Positions 1-7,978 of a stretch of DNA of 64,000 nt are shown here, in pieces. A program made the translations under genes and the position numbers. The notes beneath the pieces were generated by a model. That model did not search any database and had not been told where the DNA came from. It saw only the letters and a program-made list of their open reading frames with translations. Origin of the DNA: Myxococcus sp. CA023 (GTDB lineage Bacteria; Myxococcota; Myxococcia; Myxococcales; Myxococcaceae); NCBI RefSeq assembly GCF_010998615.1, contig NZ_JAAEAH010000029.1, positions 1-64,000 on the forward strand, read 5' to 3'. How positions within the stretch are numbered: the stretch's first letter is position 1; each line of letters opens with the position of its first letter.

Positions 1-741
1 GGAGGGGCCCGTCCTACCCGTGAGGAGCAGGACGCCCTGCGCGGGTTCGTGATGCAGGGGGGGCACCTCCTCCTGTCGGGCAGCCACGTGACGTCGGCGC
101 TGGCCGTGGGCTCGGCGGAGGACCAGGCCTTCCTGGCGGACATTCTTCGCGCGGCGCCGGGCAGCGGAACGCCCCCATTCACCGTGGAGGGCATGCCGGG
201 TGACTGGCTGGCCCAGCTCACCGGGGTGGCGCTGGATGACGGCACGCGGGGCGGCTACGCGGTGGGCGTGACGGACGTGCTGACGCCCGCGTCGGGTGGC
301 ACGTCCGTGCTTCGCTATCTGGGAACTGACCTGGCGGCGGGCGTGATGTCGGCGCCCAACGGGCGGGTGCTGCTGCTGGGCGTGCCCTTCGAGGGCATCG
401 TCAGTCCGGTGCAGCGCGCCGGGCTCATGTCCTCGTTCCTGGTGCAGGCGGGCCTGCTCACGGAGCTGCCTCCGCCGCCGGCCGAGGAATCCGGCGCCGC
501 GAGCCTGCTCACCGCCTGTGTGGCGGCGCGGGGCGTGGACCCGCACCCGCCACCGGAGCCCGAGCCGGAACCCGAGCCGGAGCCCCATGTGGTGGGGGTG
601 CTGCCGCAGTTCTATCCGCTGGGAGATTCCGGCTGTGGCTGCGGGGCGGGTGGGGGAACGGGCACCGCCGTCTGGCTGTTGCTCGGGGTGATTGTTCAGC
701 TTCGGCGTGCGCGTCGTCGCGGGGATGTCGCCGGGCGTTGA
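1..741 (+). CDS. C-terminal part of a MYXO-CTERM-type surface protein
   Basis: The frame is open from base 1, so this is the 3' end of a longer gene. The visible 246 residues hold a globular part that begins EEQDALRGFVMQGG and reads LLLSGSHVTSAL. It could be the last section of a cell-wall amidase or peptidase-like enzyme, but I cannot name the family. Next comes a Pro-Glu repeat linker (PEPEPEPEPEP, about residues 186-198). The protein ends with a Gly-Cys-Gly-Cys motif, one hydrophobic segment (AVWLLLGVIVQL) and an Arg-rich tail. That tripartite tail is the MYXO-CTERM sorting signal of myxobacteria, thought to place proteins on the cell surface after processing. The tail is well supported; the enzymatic part is not identified. 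Confidence 0.75.
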   Translation, partial: GGARPTREEQDALRGFVMQGGHLLLSGSHVTSALAVGSAEDQAFLADILRAAPGSGTPPFTVEGMPGDWLAQLTGVALDDGTRGGYAVGVTDVLTPASGGTSVLRYLGTDLAAGVMSAPNGRVLLLGVPFEGIVSPVQRAGLMSSFLVQAGLLTELPPPPAEESGAASLLTACVAARGVDPHPPPEPEPEPEPEPHVVGVLPQFYPLGDSGCGCGAGGGTGTAVWLLLGVIVQLRRARRRGDVAGR

Positions 742-796
742 CTCGGCGGGTCGCGATGCCTACGGTCGGCCGCCCTCGATTTTGACGTGACGACCT

Positions 797-815
797 GTGG
801 GTGCCTGGCACCCAC
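797..815. promoter_or_regulatory. perfect palindrome in the gap leader
   Basis: GTGGGTGCC-T-GGCACCCAC is a perfect 9+1+9 inverted repeat. It ends five bases before the AAGGAG ribosome-binding site (821-826) of gap. It could be an operator for a glycolysis regulator or an mRNA hairpin. The symmetry is seen directly; the function is inferred. Confidence 0.45.
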
Positions 816-835
816 TGCTCAAGGAGACGACGAAC

Positions 836-1846
836 ATGGCTACCCGGATTGCCATCAATGGTTTTGGCCGCATCGGTCGCTGCATCCTCCGCGCGGTGCT
901 CAGCCGCAAGGAAGACCTCGAGATTGTCGCCATCAACGACCTCGACAAGCCCGCGGCGCTGGCGCACCTGTTCAAGTACGACTCCGTGCACCGCACCTGG
1001 CCGGGCGAGGTGAAGGCGACGGAGAAGGGCATCGTGGTGGACGGCAAGGAGATCACCGTCACCGCGGAGAAGGACCCGACGGCGCTGCCCTGGAAGAGCC
1101 TGAACGTGGACGTGGTGCTGGAGTGCACCGGCCGCTTCACCGCGCGCGACGCGGCGGAGAAGCACCTGAAGGCGGGCGCGAAGAAGGTCATCATCTCCGC
1201 CCCGGCCAAGGGCCCGGACATCACCATCGCTTACGGCATCAACCACAACGAGTACGACCCGGCCAAGCACCACGTCATCTCGAACGCCTCGTGCACCACC
1301 AACTGCCTGGCGCCCATCGCCAAGGTGCTGGTGGATAACTTCGGCATCGAGAAGGGCCTGATGACCACGGTCCACAGCTACACCAACGACCAGCGCATCC
1401 TGGACCTCACCCACGAGGACATGCGCCGCGCCCGCGCCGCCGCGCTCTCCATGATTCCCACCAGCACCGGCGCCGCGAAGGCCATCGGTGAGGTGATTCC
1501 GCAGCTCAAGGGCAAGATGCACGGCCTGGCGGTGCGCGTGCCGACCCCGAACGTGTCCCTGGTGGACCTGACGGTGAACACCGAGAAGAAGGTCACCGCC
1601 GAGGCCGTCATCGAGGCCTTCCGCAAGGCCGCCGAAGGCCCGCTCAAGGGCGTGCTGGAGTTCAGCGACGCGCAGACGGTGTCGGTGGACTACAACGGCA
1701 ACCCGCACTCGGCCATCTTCGACTCCACCAACTGCTTCGTGATGGGCGACAACCTGCTCAAGGTCATGGCCTGGTACGACAACGAGTGGGGCTTCTCCAA
1801 CCGCATGGTGGACACGGCGAAGTTCCTCGTCTCCAAGGGCGTCTAG
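836..1846 (+). CDS. gap: glyceraldehyde-3-phosphate dehydrogenase, type I
   Basis: This cytoplasmic glycolytic enzyme oxidises glyceraldehyde-3-phosphate to 1,3-bisphosphoglycerate using NAD and phosphate. The 336 residues match the family length. The N-terminus has the NAD-binding INGFGRIGR motif. The catalytic cysteine is Cys153 in SNASCTTNCLAP, followed by the HSYTNDQ loop, and the C-terminus has WYDNEWGF. An in-frame start lies 39 bases upstream, but the ATG at 836 is chosen because AAGGAG sits nine bases before it and the protein then starts at the usual MATRIAING. It is the first gene of gap-pgk-tpiA, only 39 bases ahead of pgk, so cotranscription is likely. The palindrome at 797-815 may regulate the run. 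Confidence 0.98.
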   Translation: MATRIAINGFGRIGRCILRAVLSRKEDLEIVAINDLDKPAALAHLFKYDSVHRTWPGEVKATEKGIVVDGKEITVTAEKDPTALPWKSLNVDVVLECTGRFTARDAAEKHLKAGAKKVIISAPAKGPDITIAYGINHNEYDPAKHHVISNASCTTNCLAPIAKVLVDNFGIEKGLMTTVHSYTNDQRILDLTHEDMRRARAAALSMIPTSTGAAKAIGEVIPQLKGKMHGLAVRVPTPNVSLVDLTVNTEKKVTAEAVIEAFRKAAEGPLKGVLEFSDAQTVSVDYNGNPHSAIFDSTNCFVMGDNLLKVMAWYDNEWGFSNRMVDTAKFLVSKGV

Positions 1847-1885
1847 TCCCAAGGGCGTTCAGGGTACCGAGAGGGAAAGACCGAG

Positions 1886-3073
1886 ATGATCCGTTACATC
1901 GATGATCTGCAGCTGACCGGGAAGCGCGTCTTCATCCGCGTGGACTTCAACGTCCCGATGGAAGGACGGCGCGTGACCGACGACACCCGCATCCGCGAGG
2001 CGATGCCCACCATCCGGCGCGCGCTCGAAATGGGCGGGAAGGTCATCCTGGCCTCCCACCTCGGCCGCCCCAAGGGACCGGACCCGAAGCTGTCGCTGGA
2101 GCCTGTCGCCGTGCGGCTCGCCGAGCTGCTCGGCGGCAAGCACGAAGTCATCCTCACCGACGACTGCGTCGGTGACGGCGTGAAGAAGCAGGTGAAGGAG
2201 CTCAAGGAAGGCCAGGTGGTCGTCCTGGAGAACCTCCGCTTCCACAAGGAAGAGGAGGCCAACGACGAGACGTTCGCCCGCGAGCTGGCGGCGCTTGCGG
2301 ACGTCTATGTCAACGACGCCTTCGGCACTGCCCACCGCGCCCACGCGTCCACCGCGGGCATGGTGCCCTTCGTGAAGGAGAAGGCGGCCGGCTTCCTGAT
2401 GCGGAAGGAAATCGAGTACCTGGGCAAGGTGCTCAAGAACCCGGACAAGCCCTTCGTGGCCATCCTGGGTGGCTCGAAGGTGAGCGATAAAATCAAGGTC
2501 ATCGAGAGCCTGCTGCCCAAGGTGGACGCGCTGCTCATCGGTGGCGCCATGGCGTACACCTTCCTGAAGGCGCAGGGCGTCGAGGTGGGCAAGTCCCGCG
2601 TCGAGGGCGACAAGCTGTCGCTGGCCACGCGCCTGCTGGAGGCGGCGCACCGGTTCAAGACGCAGCTGGTCCTGCCGGTGGACCACATCGTGGGCACCGA
2701 GCCCACGGAGAACAGCCCCGCCACGGAGACGCCGGACAACGCGATTCCGCCGGACATGATGGGCCTGGACATCGGTCCCAAGACGCGCGCCATCTTCGCG
2801 CAGCACATCCGCGATGCGAGGACGGTGGTGTGGAACGGGCCCATGGGCTTGTTCGAGGTGCCCAAGTTCGCCGAGGGCACCCGCTCCGTCGCCGCGGCCA
2901 TGTCCATCAACACGCAGGCCACCACCGTCATCGGCGGCGGGGACAGCGCGGCGGCCGTGGAGCAGATGGGCTTCGCGGACAAGATGAGCCATGTGTCCAC
3001 TGGTGGAGGTGCGTCCTTGGAATTCCTGGAAGGACGCGACTTGCCGGGCATCAAGGCGCTGGAGACGCGGTAG
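1886..3073 (+). CDS. pgk: phosphoglycerate kinase
   Basis: It transfers the acyl phosphate of 1,3-bisphosphoglycerate to ADP, the first ATP-yielding step of glycolysis; the reaction is reversible for gluconeogenesis. The 395 residues match the family. Recognisable elements are RVDFNVPMEG near the N-terminus (substrate loop), HLGRPKG, the hinge region GGSKVSDKI, NGPMGLFE, and the nucleotide-binding GGGDSAAAV near the C-terminus. The ATG at 1886 has a GAGGGAAAGA purine stretch upstream. It uses the product of the preceding gap gene and lies 39 bases before tpiA. Nothing looks unusual. Confidence 0.98.
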   Translation: MIRYIDDLQLTGKRVFIRVDFNVPMEGRRVTDDTRIREAMPTIRRALEMGGKVILASHLGRPKGPDPKLSLEPVAVRLAELLGGKHEVILTDDCVGDGVKKQVKELKEGQVVVLENLRFHKEEEANDETFARELAALADVYVNDAFGTAHRAHASTAGMVPFVKEKAAGFLMRKEIEYLGKVLKNPDKPFVAILGGSKVSDKIKVIESLLPKVDALLIGGAMAYTFLKAQGVEVGKSRVEGDKLSLATRLLEAAHRFKTQLVLPVDHIVGTEPTENSPATETPDNAIPPDMMGLDIGPKTRAIFAQHIRDARTVVWNGPMGLFEVPKFAEGTRSVAAAMSINTQATTVIGGGDSAAAVEQMGFADKMSHVSTGGGASLEFLEGRDLPGIKALETR

Positions 3074-3112
3074 GCTCCGCGTCCGACACACCACACACCC
3101 CTGGGGGACACC

Positions 3113-3883
3113 ATGGCCACCGCGCGTCGTCGGAAGATCGTTGCTGGCAACTGGAAGATGAACAAGTCGGTACCGGAGGCGCTGGCCCTGGTGCGCGATC
3201 TGCGAGGGCAGGTGGCTTCCCTGGGGGACACCGTGGAGGTGGTGGTGGCGCCGCCGTTCGTGGCGCTGCAGCCGCTGCATGTCGCTCTGGAAGGCGCGCC
3301 GCTGGCGCTGGCGGCGCAGAATTGTCACTGGGAGTCCTCGGGCGCCTTCACGGGCGAGATTTCCGCGCCGATGCTGGCGGAGCTGGGGTGCGCCTACGTC
3401 ATCGTGGGGCACTCCGAGCGCCGGCAGCTCTTCGGGGACACGGACGAGCAGGTGAACAAGCGGGCGAAGGCGGTCCGCGCGGCGGGGATGACGCCCATCA
3501 TCTGCGTGGGCGAGACGCTGGCCGAGCGCGAGGCGAACCAGACGCTCGCGGTGGTGGAGCGTCAGGTGCGCGGGGCGCTGGAGGGCTTCGAGGCCAAGGA
3601 CGTGGCGGGCTTCGTACTGGCCTACGAGCCGGTGTGGGCCATTGGGACGGGGCGCAACGCCACGGCGGCGCAGGCGCAGGAAGTCCACGCGGCGATCCGG
3701 GGGCTGGTCGAGCGGCTGTATGACGGGGAGACGGCCGGGCGGGTGCGCATCCAGTACGGCGGCAGCGTGAAGCCGGACAACGCCGCGGAATTGCTGGGCC
3801 AGCCGGACGTTGATGGGGCGCTTGTCGGGGGCGCGAGCCTGAAGGCGGGCGACTTCGCGGCCATCGTCAAGGCGGCCACTTAG
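3113..3883 (+). CDS. tpiA: triosephosphate isomerase
   Basis: It interconverts dihydroxyacetone phosphate and glyceraldehyde-3-phosphate. The 256-residue TIM barrel carries all three catalytic residues: Lys15 in GNWKMN, His100 in [11 protein letters not shown] and Glu172 in [10 protein letters not shown]. The phosphate-gripping YGGSVKPDN motif lies near the C-terminus. The ATG is preceded by CTGGGGGACACC, which supplies a ribosome-binding site. It is the third gene of the gap-pgk-tpiA run. The next gene, secG, lies 95 bases further on and could be read through or have its own promoter. Confidence 0.98.
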   Translation: MATARRRKIVAGNWKMNKSVPEALALVRDLRGQVASLGDTVEVVVAPPFVALQPLHVALEGAPLALAAQNCHWESSGAFTGEISAPMLAELGCAYVIVGHSERRQLFGDTDEQVNKRAKAVRAAGMTPIICVGETLAEREANQTLAVVERQVRGALEGFEAKDVAGFVLAYEPVWAIGTGRNATAAQAQEVHAAIRGLVERLYDGETAGRVRIQYGGSVKPDNAAELLGQPDVDGALVGGASLKAGDFAAIVKAAT

Positions 3884-3978
3884 AGTTGATCCTGGGGGCG
3901 GGCGGAAGATGTTGTCACCCGTTCACCACTTTGGTGTAGGGTGCGCCTCCTTTTCACGGAACGTCTGAAAGAGTCCAT

Positions 3979-4377
3979 ATGCTGACCTTCGTCACGATCG
4001 TGCACGTCCTGGTGTGCGTGTTCATGATCTTCGTCATTCTGCTCCAGCCGGGTAAGGACGCCGGTATGGGCTCCGCGCTGGGCGGTGGTGCCGCCACGAG
4101 CGCCTTCGGCGGCCGGGGTGCGGTGACGTTCCTCAGCAAGCTGACCGGCGTCTTCGCCGCGCTCTTCTTCTTCAGCTCGCTCGGCCTGTCCTTCGTGGGG
4201 CTGCGCTCCTCGGTGGCGGCGGGTGGCTCGGTGGCTTCGCCTCCGGCGCAGCCGGCCCCGGCGACCTCGGGTGACGCGGCTCCGGGCAGTATGGAGCAGC
4301 CGCGCGGCGAGCAGTCGACTCCGCCCGCCGAGGGTGGTGGCAACCCGGCGACGGGTGAGCCGGCTCCGGCGCAGTAG
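3979..4377 (+). CDS. secG: preprotein translocase subunit SecG
   Basis: SecG is the small integral-membrane partner of SecYE that assists SecA-driven protein export. The 132 residues begin with a hydrophobic segment (residues about 2-22, ending VILLQPGKDAGMG, the SecG signature). A Gly/Ala-rich loop and a second membrane segment (about residues 53-74, VFAALFFFSSLGLSFVGL) follow. The remaining 50 or so residues form a low-complexity Ala/Pro/Gly tail, longer than in E. coli SecG. Placement of secG directly after tpiA and before a tRNA-Leu gene is common in bacteria. A 12-bp inverted repeat follows the stop codon. Confidence 0.93.
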   Translation: MLTFVTIVHVLVCVFMIFVILLQPGKDAGMGSALGGGAATSAFGGRGAVTFLSKLTGVFAALFFFSSLGLSFVGLRSSVAAGGSVASPPAQPAPATSGDAAPGSMEQPRGEQSTPPAEGGGNPATGEPAPAQ

Positions 4378-4408
4378 TCGTTCGCGGTACGTGGTTCGTA
4401 GGAAGAAT

Positions 4409-4449
4409 CTGATTCACGCAGCGGTTGAGATTGTCGTTGCGTGAATCAG
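4409..4449. terminator. 12-bp inverted repeat between secG and tRNA-Leu
   Basis: CTGATTCACGCA (4409-4420) is repeated exactly inverted as TGCGTGAATCAG (4438-4449) with a 17-base loop. It sits 32 bases after the secG stop and ends 31 bases before the tRNA. No T tract follows, so it may be a weak terminator, a processing signal or a binding site. Confidence 0.4.
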
Positions 4450-4480
4450 AAAGCTCCGGTAGATGGACGCCGCAGCAAAC

Positions 4481-4562
4481 GCCCAGGTGGTGGAACTGGT
4501 AGACACACCATCTTGAGGGGGTGGCGCCGAAAGGTGTGCGGGTTCGAATCCCGCCCTGGGCA
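4481..4562 (+). tRNA. tRNA-Leu (anticodon GAG)
   Basis: The acceptor stem pairs GCCCAGG (4481-4487) with CCTGGGC, followed by discriminator A at 4562; CCA is not encoded. The D-arm contains GGAACTGGTAGAC, typical of leucine tRNA. The anticodon stem CCATC/GGTGG encloses the loop TTGAGGG, placing GAG at positions 34-36, which reads CUC and CUU. A long variable arm follows, as expected for a class II tRNA. The T-arm is GCGGGTTCGAATCCCGC. A rho-independent terminator follows after ten bases. Foreign DNA begins shortly after, so this tRNA may mark an insertion hot spot. Confidence 0.96.
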
Positions 4563-4572
4563 CTCCGAATCA

Positions 4573-4608
4573 GGCCTCCGAGTCGAAAGACTCGGGGGCC
4601 TTTTTCGT
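4573..4608 (+). terminator. rho-independent terminator of tRNA-Leu
   Basis: GGCCTCCGAGTC pairs with GACTCGGGGGCC across a GAAA tetraloop and is followed at once by TTTTTCGTTT. This is a textbook intrinsic terminator for the tRNA transcript. Confidence 0.92.
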
Positions 4609-4668
4609 TTCTGGGTCAGGCTTCCTGGTGTACCGCACCGGGTTGTTGAGACACTAGGTTGGTCGTAA

Positions 4669-5561
4669 TCAGGCCGCTTGCTTCAGTCTCAGCTCTCGCC
4701 GGGCCTGACTCGGCGAAAGGAAGTGGTGGCGCTCAAGTAGCCAGTGCTCGTTATGCCGGTGGGCCCATTCCAGCAGGGCCAGCCGGAGTTCCTCCACGAT
4801 GGCGAAGGTGCGCACCCAGAGCAGTTGCTCCTTGAGGGGGCGGATGAAGCGCTCGGCGCAGCCGTTGCCCTCGGGACTGCGAATGAAGGACGGACTGGAG
4901 TTGGCCCCCAGGAAGCGCAGCTCGTTCTGAAAGACGTCGGAGGTGTACTGGCTGCCGTTGTCGTGGCGAATAGCCAGCCCCGAAGCCACGCCCTGGCCGT
5001 ACGCACTGAAGCGCGCCTTGATGTCCTGCCGAATGGGCTCGAGAGCCTCGAAGCGGCTTCCCACCTTGGCGGCGTGGATGCCTACGCACTCGGCAGTGCC
5101 ATGGTCGACGGCGATGAAGACGGTTGCCTGCCCTTCCGACGTCGTCACCGTGCAGGTGGCGTCGGTGCCCCACATGACATCGGGCCTGTCGGTGGTAATC
5201 GAGCCGTCGTGGTTGCGCGGCCCCAGCACCCGGCGGGCGCGGCCCGGTGCCAGCAGCCCCGCCTCGCGCATGAGTCGCAGGCAGCGCGCCTTCGAGGTGC
5301 GCACGCCCTGGGCACGCAGCCGAGCCCACATCTTGCGGTGCCCCTCGCCCAGGAAGGGCGCCGCCGCCAGCACGCCGCGGATGGCCTCCAGCAGCGCCTC
5401 GTCCGTCAGCGCCGCCTTGGGGCCGCGCCGAGCTGCAGGCGCGGCCACGGTGCGCAGGCGGGCACGGCGCCGGTACGCCGTGCACGGGGTACGCGCCAGG
5501 TGGCCGTCACGAGCGCCAGCCCGTACCGCTTGCCGCTGGAAGGCGAGAGACAGGCGCTCAT
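4669..5561 (-). pseudogene. IS3-family transposase orfB, frameshifted
   Basis: The long 3' frame (4669-5448) encodes an rve-type DDE integrase core. The first Asp is in VMWGTDATCT, the second in IRHDNGSQY, and the Glu in SPEGNGCAERFI. This is preceded by an HTH_21-like region (GHRKMWARLRAQGV). A natural orfB start exists further upstream at 5561 (ATG overlapping the orfA stop as ATGA), reading MSACLSPSSGKRYGLALV. That frame runs out of phase with the integrase frame near 5475-5485, where VPRA would join YRRRARLR if one base were restored. The simplest reading is a single-base deletion, leaving a truncated protein without its N-terminus. Programmed frameshifting is less likely because it normally occurs between orfA and orfB, not inside orfB. 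Confidence 0.72.
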
Positions 5562-5904
5562 CCTCTCGACTTCCTCCAGGGAAAACCCGGCGCGTTGCCC
5601 TCTAAGAGACGGGCCTTCTCAGCGAGCAACTCGTTCTTCATCATCAACTCGCCCACCATGGCCTTCAGCCGCAGCACCTCATCGTCTGCCGGCTCCGGCT
5701 CGCGGCTCTTGAGGTTGGCCTCGGCGCCAGCCAGGAACTTCTCCCGCCATTCGCTCAGCACCGCCGCAGTGACGCCCAGCTCCCGCGACAGTGCGTCGAG
5801 CTCCTCGCCCCTGAGCAATCGGAGCACGGCCTCTTCTTCCGCTTCGCCGAGAACAGACCGCGCTCCGCCGTCCTGTCCTGCGTCTGCTGCCTCTTCACAT
5901 CCAC
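5558..5904 (-). pseudogene. IS3-family transposase orfA (helix-turn-helix), probable frameshift
   Basis: From 5827 the frame reads a typical IS3/IS911 OrfA: LLRGEELDALSRELGV, a helix-turn-helix with VLSEWREKFLAG, and then a leucine-zipper-like helix (LRLKAMVGELMMKNELLAEK). The usual N-terminal lead-in of such proteins is readable in another frame from a GTG at 5904: KRQQTQDR, then LFSAKRKK. The two frames meet at the run of AAG/GAG codons around 5829-5840, where one missing G would restore KRKKEAVLRLLRGEE. I infer a one-base deletion. A GTG at 5827 could still start a shortened OrfA of 89 residues. Its stop overlaps the orfB start as ATGA. Confidence 0.65.
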
Positions 5905-5994
5905 CTCACGAGGGGGAGGCTATCCCCCAGAGAGGTGTCTCAAGAATTCCTGGGGCGGAGGACGACTCAGGATTACAAGAGAACTACGAATGCA

Positions 5995-6516
5995 TCATCG
6001 GAAGGCGTCGGACCAATAGAGAACCGCGCCGCTTCGCTCATCGACAAGCACGATATAGCCCCACTTGTCGGTCGCCACTCCGCCCAACGTCGGAGCAACC
6101 CGGAACACGGAGAAGCCCAGATCCCGTAGCCGGGCACACGTTACTTCTCGCTCCTTAAGCGGAAATTCTCCAATGGTGTCTACCGGAAGCGAAAGCACGC
6201 ATTCGCCTTGAATCGGATCAAGCTCGTCTACAAGTGAGGGCACATCTTTGGAGGGGACAATAAAGACTCCATGAACCACATCCCAATCCAGATGGTGTCG
6301 CTGCGCAATGTCCATCGCATTGGCGGGCACAAAGGAAGGGAGCCACTCACCGGAACCCATCCCTTCGGCATGTGGCTGGTGCCCATGGGAGTAGCGTCGA
6401 TCGATTCTCTTCGCCTGCCAGGCGAACATCGAAAGCGCGACGACACCCGCCACAACGAGAACTGCAACTGCCACCGTCATAGCGAGCAGACGAAGTCTAC
6501 GGCGAGTCGTCCCCAT
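5995..6516 (-). CDS. membrane-anchored protein, candidate immunity protein for the Rhs tip
   Basis: This 173-residue protein starts at an ATG two bases after the stop codon of the Rhs remnant, so the two are translationally linked. It has a short basic N-terminus (TTRRRLRLLA) and one membrane segment (about residues 11-32, MTVAVAVLVVAGVVALSMF). An extracytoplasmic domain of about 140 residues follows, rich in acidic and aromatic residues and ending VDERSGAVLYWSDAFR. No named domain is recognised. Position immediately behind a polymorphic-toxin tip is the standard place for the cognate immunity gene, and the periplasmic layout would suit a toxin acting in the periplasm. GC content is visibly lower than in the flanking core genes, consistent with transfer. 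An in-frame start 63 bases upstream overlaps rhs and is less likely. Confidence 0.6.
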   Translation of the reverse strand: MGTTRRRLRLLAMTVAVAVLVVAGVVALSMFAWQAKRIDRRYSHGHQPHAEGMGSGEWLPSFVPANAMDIAQRHHLDWDVVHGVFIVPSKDVPSLVDELDPIQGECVLSLPVDTIGEFPLKEREVTCARLRDLGFSVFRVAPTLGGVATDKWGYIVLVDERSGAVLYWSDAFR

Positions 6517-6518
6517 TT

Positions 6519-7373
6519 CTAATACTTTTTCACCCGAGGGCGCGGCATCCCAGTGTGGTTCCTGCATCGTTCCGCACACGAGTCGTCACGGCGCGGGTCG
6601 ACCCCACAAGTATTACTGTCAACGTCTGCATATCCATCCTCAATATTGTCACCGATACGCACCCCTCTGTGCGCCTTATTGATCCCATCCAACAACTCCA
6701 TGGACAGCCCAAGGTCCCATGCCCCCGCACTGTTGAGGGTAGAACTTGGCGTAGTCCCACACAACTGCGCAATGAGACAAGTAGTATGGCGGTGCGCCTT
6801 TGCGTCTCCGACCCCAATGCCGAATTCAGCCGTCGTCAAATCCAAACCGTGCTTGTTGAACATGTATGCGCAAGCCGGATTGATTGGATTCTCACCGGTT
6901 GGGTCCACGAACCGCATTGGATTGTTAAGCGCGTAGGCATACGCGGGCGTGCTCAGTCCCTGCTGCGCCATACCCTTTACGGACTCCGGGTCCTCCTGCA
7001 ACGGCTCCGGCTGCAGATACCGCCCCGCGCTCGGATCGTAGTAGCGGTTCCAGTTTTCGAAGAGGTCAGTCTTGGCGTCGTGGTACTGACCAGGGAAGCG
7101 GGGTGGTGTCCACAAAGGCTGAGCGCCCGTTTGCAAACGTCGGTATTCGTAGGCGGACACGGCTACCCCCGTCTGGGAGCGAGCCGCAGTCGGCGCATTC
7201 CCAGTACAAGCGCAGCCAACCGACGCAGGGTCACAATCGCCCGCGCTCGCGCCTGGGCCAGCCGCGTCAGAGCGCGACAAGCCTCCCGCCGGCTGCTGGC
7301 CTGCTCCTTCTTCAGCCGCCCAGCCCCCCTGAACGCTTACGGGGTCCCGCTTGGTGGAATGGCTGTCCGACAT
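6519..7373 (-). pseudogene. 5'-truncated Rhs protein with C-terminal toxin tip
   Basis: The recognisable part starts near 7130 and reads WTPPRFPGQYHD, LFENWNRYYDPSAGRYLQ and AYAYALNNPMRFVDPTGE. This is the conserved Rhs-associated core that precedes the variable tip. The tip of about 120 residues has a DAKAHRHTTC cluster, then G-x-E-x-x-D, two further Asp residues (DGYADVDSN) and several Cys. The spaced D/H/E/D/N pattern hints at a metal-dependent toxin fold, but I do not recognise a named family. The upstream Rhs repeats and secretion region are missing, and the 5' end of the open frame is antisense to an IS3 fragment. It is therefore an orphan tip, either decayed or kept as a cassette for recombination. 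Confidence 0.72.
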
Positions 7374-7640
7374 CGGCCCCGACTACACAGCCAAGGACAC
7401 CCGTGACTTCGGTCTCAGCCTTGGCCTGTGGGTGTGCACCACGCCCGCCTACTCGCCCCAGAGCAACGGCATGGCCGAGTCCTTCGTGAAGACCTTCACG
7501 CGCGACTACGTTTACGTCAACGAATTGCCCTCGGCCTTCCACGTCCTCGCCCAACTCCCCCTTTGGTTCGACGACTCCAACCGCTGCCACCCGCACCGCA
7601 GGCTGAAGATGAAGTCACCCCTCGAGTTCCGTACTGCTAA
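7333..7640 (+). pseudogene. 3' fragment of a second IS3-family transposase (orfB)
   Basis: The frame encodes the C-terminal third of an rve integrase core. Visible are VEWLSDIGPDYTAKDTRDF (second catalytic Asp), TTPAYSPQSNGMAESFVKTF (catalytic Glu) and HPHRRLKMKSPLEFR. The N-terminal helix-turn-helix and first Asp are absent, and a stop codon at 7330 closes the frame upstream. It is a different subtype from the element at 4629-5962 and lies on the opposite strand. Homology fades after about 7640, although the frame stays open to 7740. It probably marks the breakpoint that truncated the Rhs gene. Confidence 0.8.
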
Positions 7641-7978
7641 CTCTCCTCCCTGGGCTGTCCGATTTGACGGGGGCAACTCCAGGCAGGAGGCGTCAGCTCC
7701 GCCGCGCATGCGCTGCCTCGATGCGCGAACCGGACGCTGAGCGAAGGAGGCGCCCTACCGAACGCCCTTTGGAATCAGATGAACTCCGGTCCCTGGAAGT
7801 CGAAGGGGATGCCTGGACGTTCGTTGTTCCATGCCCCCACGGCGAGGTGCGCTGCGCGGCACCCCCGCGTTCCGCAGCGCGTTCCGGGCTTTCGCCATCA
7901 GGCAGCATCCCGGGTCACCGGGCCGGAGGATATTCGAGCGGGTTGGGCGGCTCTTGGCTGATACGGCTCCGCGCCGCT
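7641..7978. other. intergenic stretch, no gene recognised
   Basis: I see no convincing gene, repeat or RNA here. Short open frames on both strands look like GC-driven shadows. It separates the mobile-element patch from the ABC importer operon and may contain the scar of the insertion. Confidence 0.5.

Larger units (their letters stand above)
4629..5962 (-). mobile_element. degenerate IS3-family insertion sequence
   Basis: Imperfect terminal inverted repeats flank an orfA/orfB pair read on the minus strand. The left end TGTACCGCACCGGGTTG runs into TTGAGACAC (4646-4654). The right end, read inverted, has CCGCCCCAGG followed by the same TTGAGACAC (GTGTCTCAA at 5935-5943). CCGC-rich ends of this kind are known from IS3-family elements. 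The element would be about 1.33 kb, normal for IS3. The outer right end lacks the expected terminal TG, and no target-site duplication is visible. Both transposase frames appear shifted, so the element is probably inactive. The exact outer ends are uncertain by a few bases. Confidence 0.75.

Noticed and set aside
806-822. Possible sigma-54 promoter (TGGCAC...GC) before gap
   Set aside because: TGGCAC is present but the spacing and the second element do not fit TGGCAC-N5-TTGCW, and the bases are part of the palindrome at 797-815.
4441-4668. A 75-codon frame covering the tRNA
   Set aside because: It runs straight through tRNA-Leu and its terminator; not a protein gene.
7641-7978. Copy of the tRNA-Leu 3' end as an island attachment site
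   Set aside because: I looked for a repeat of the tRNA T-arm and acceptor end after the IS fragments and found none.
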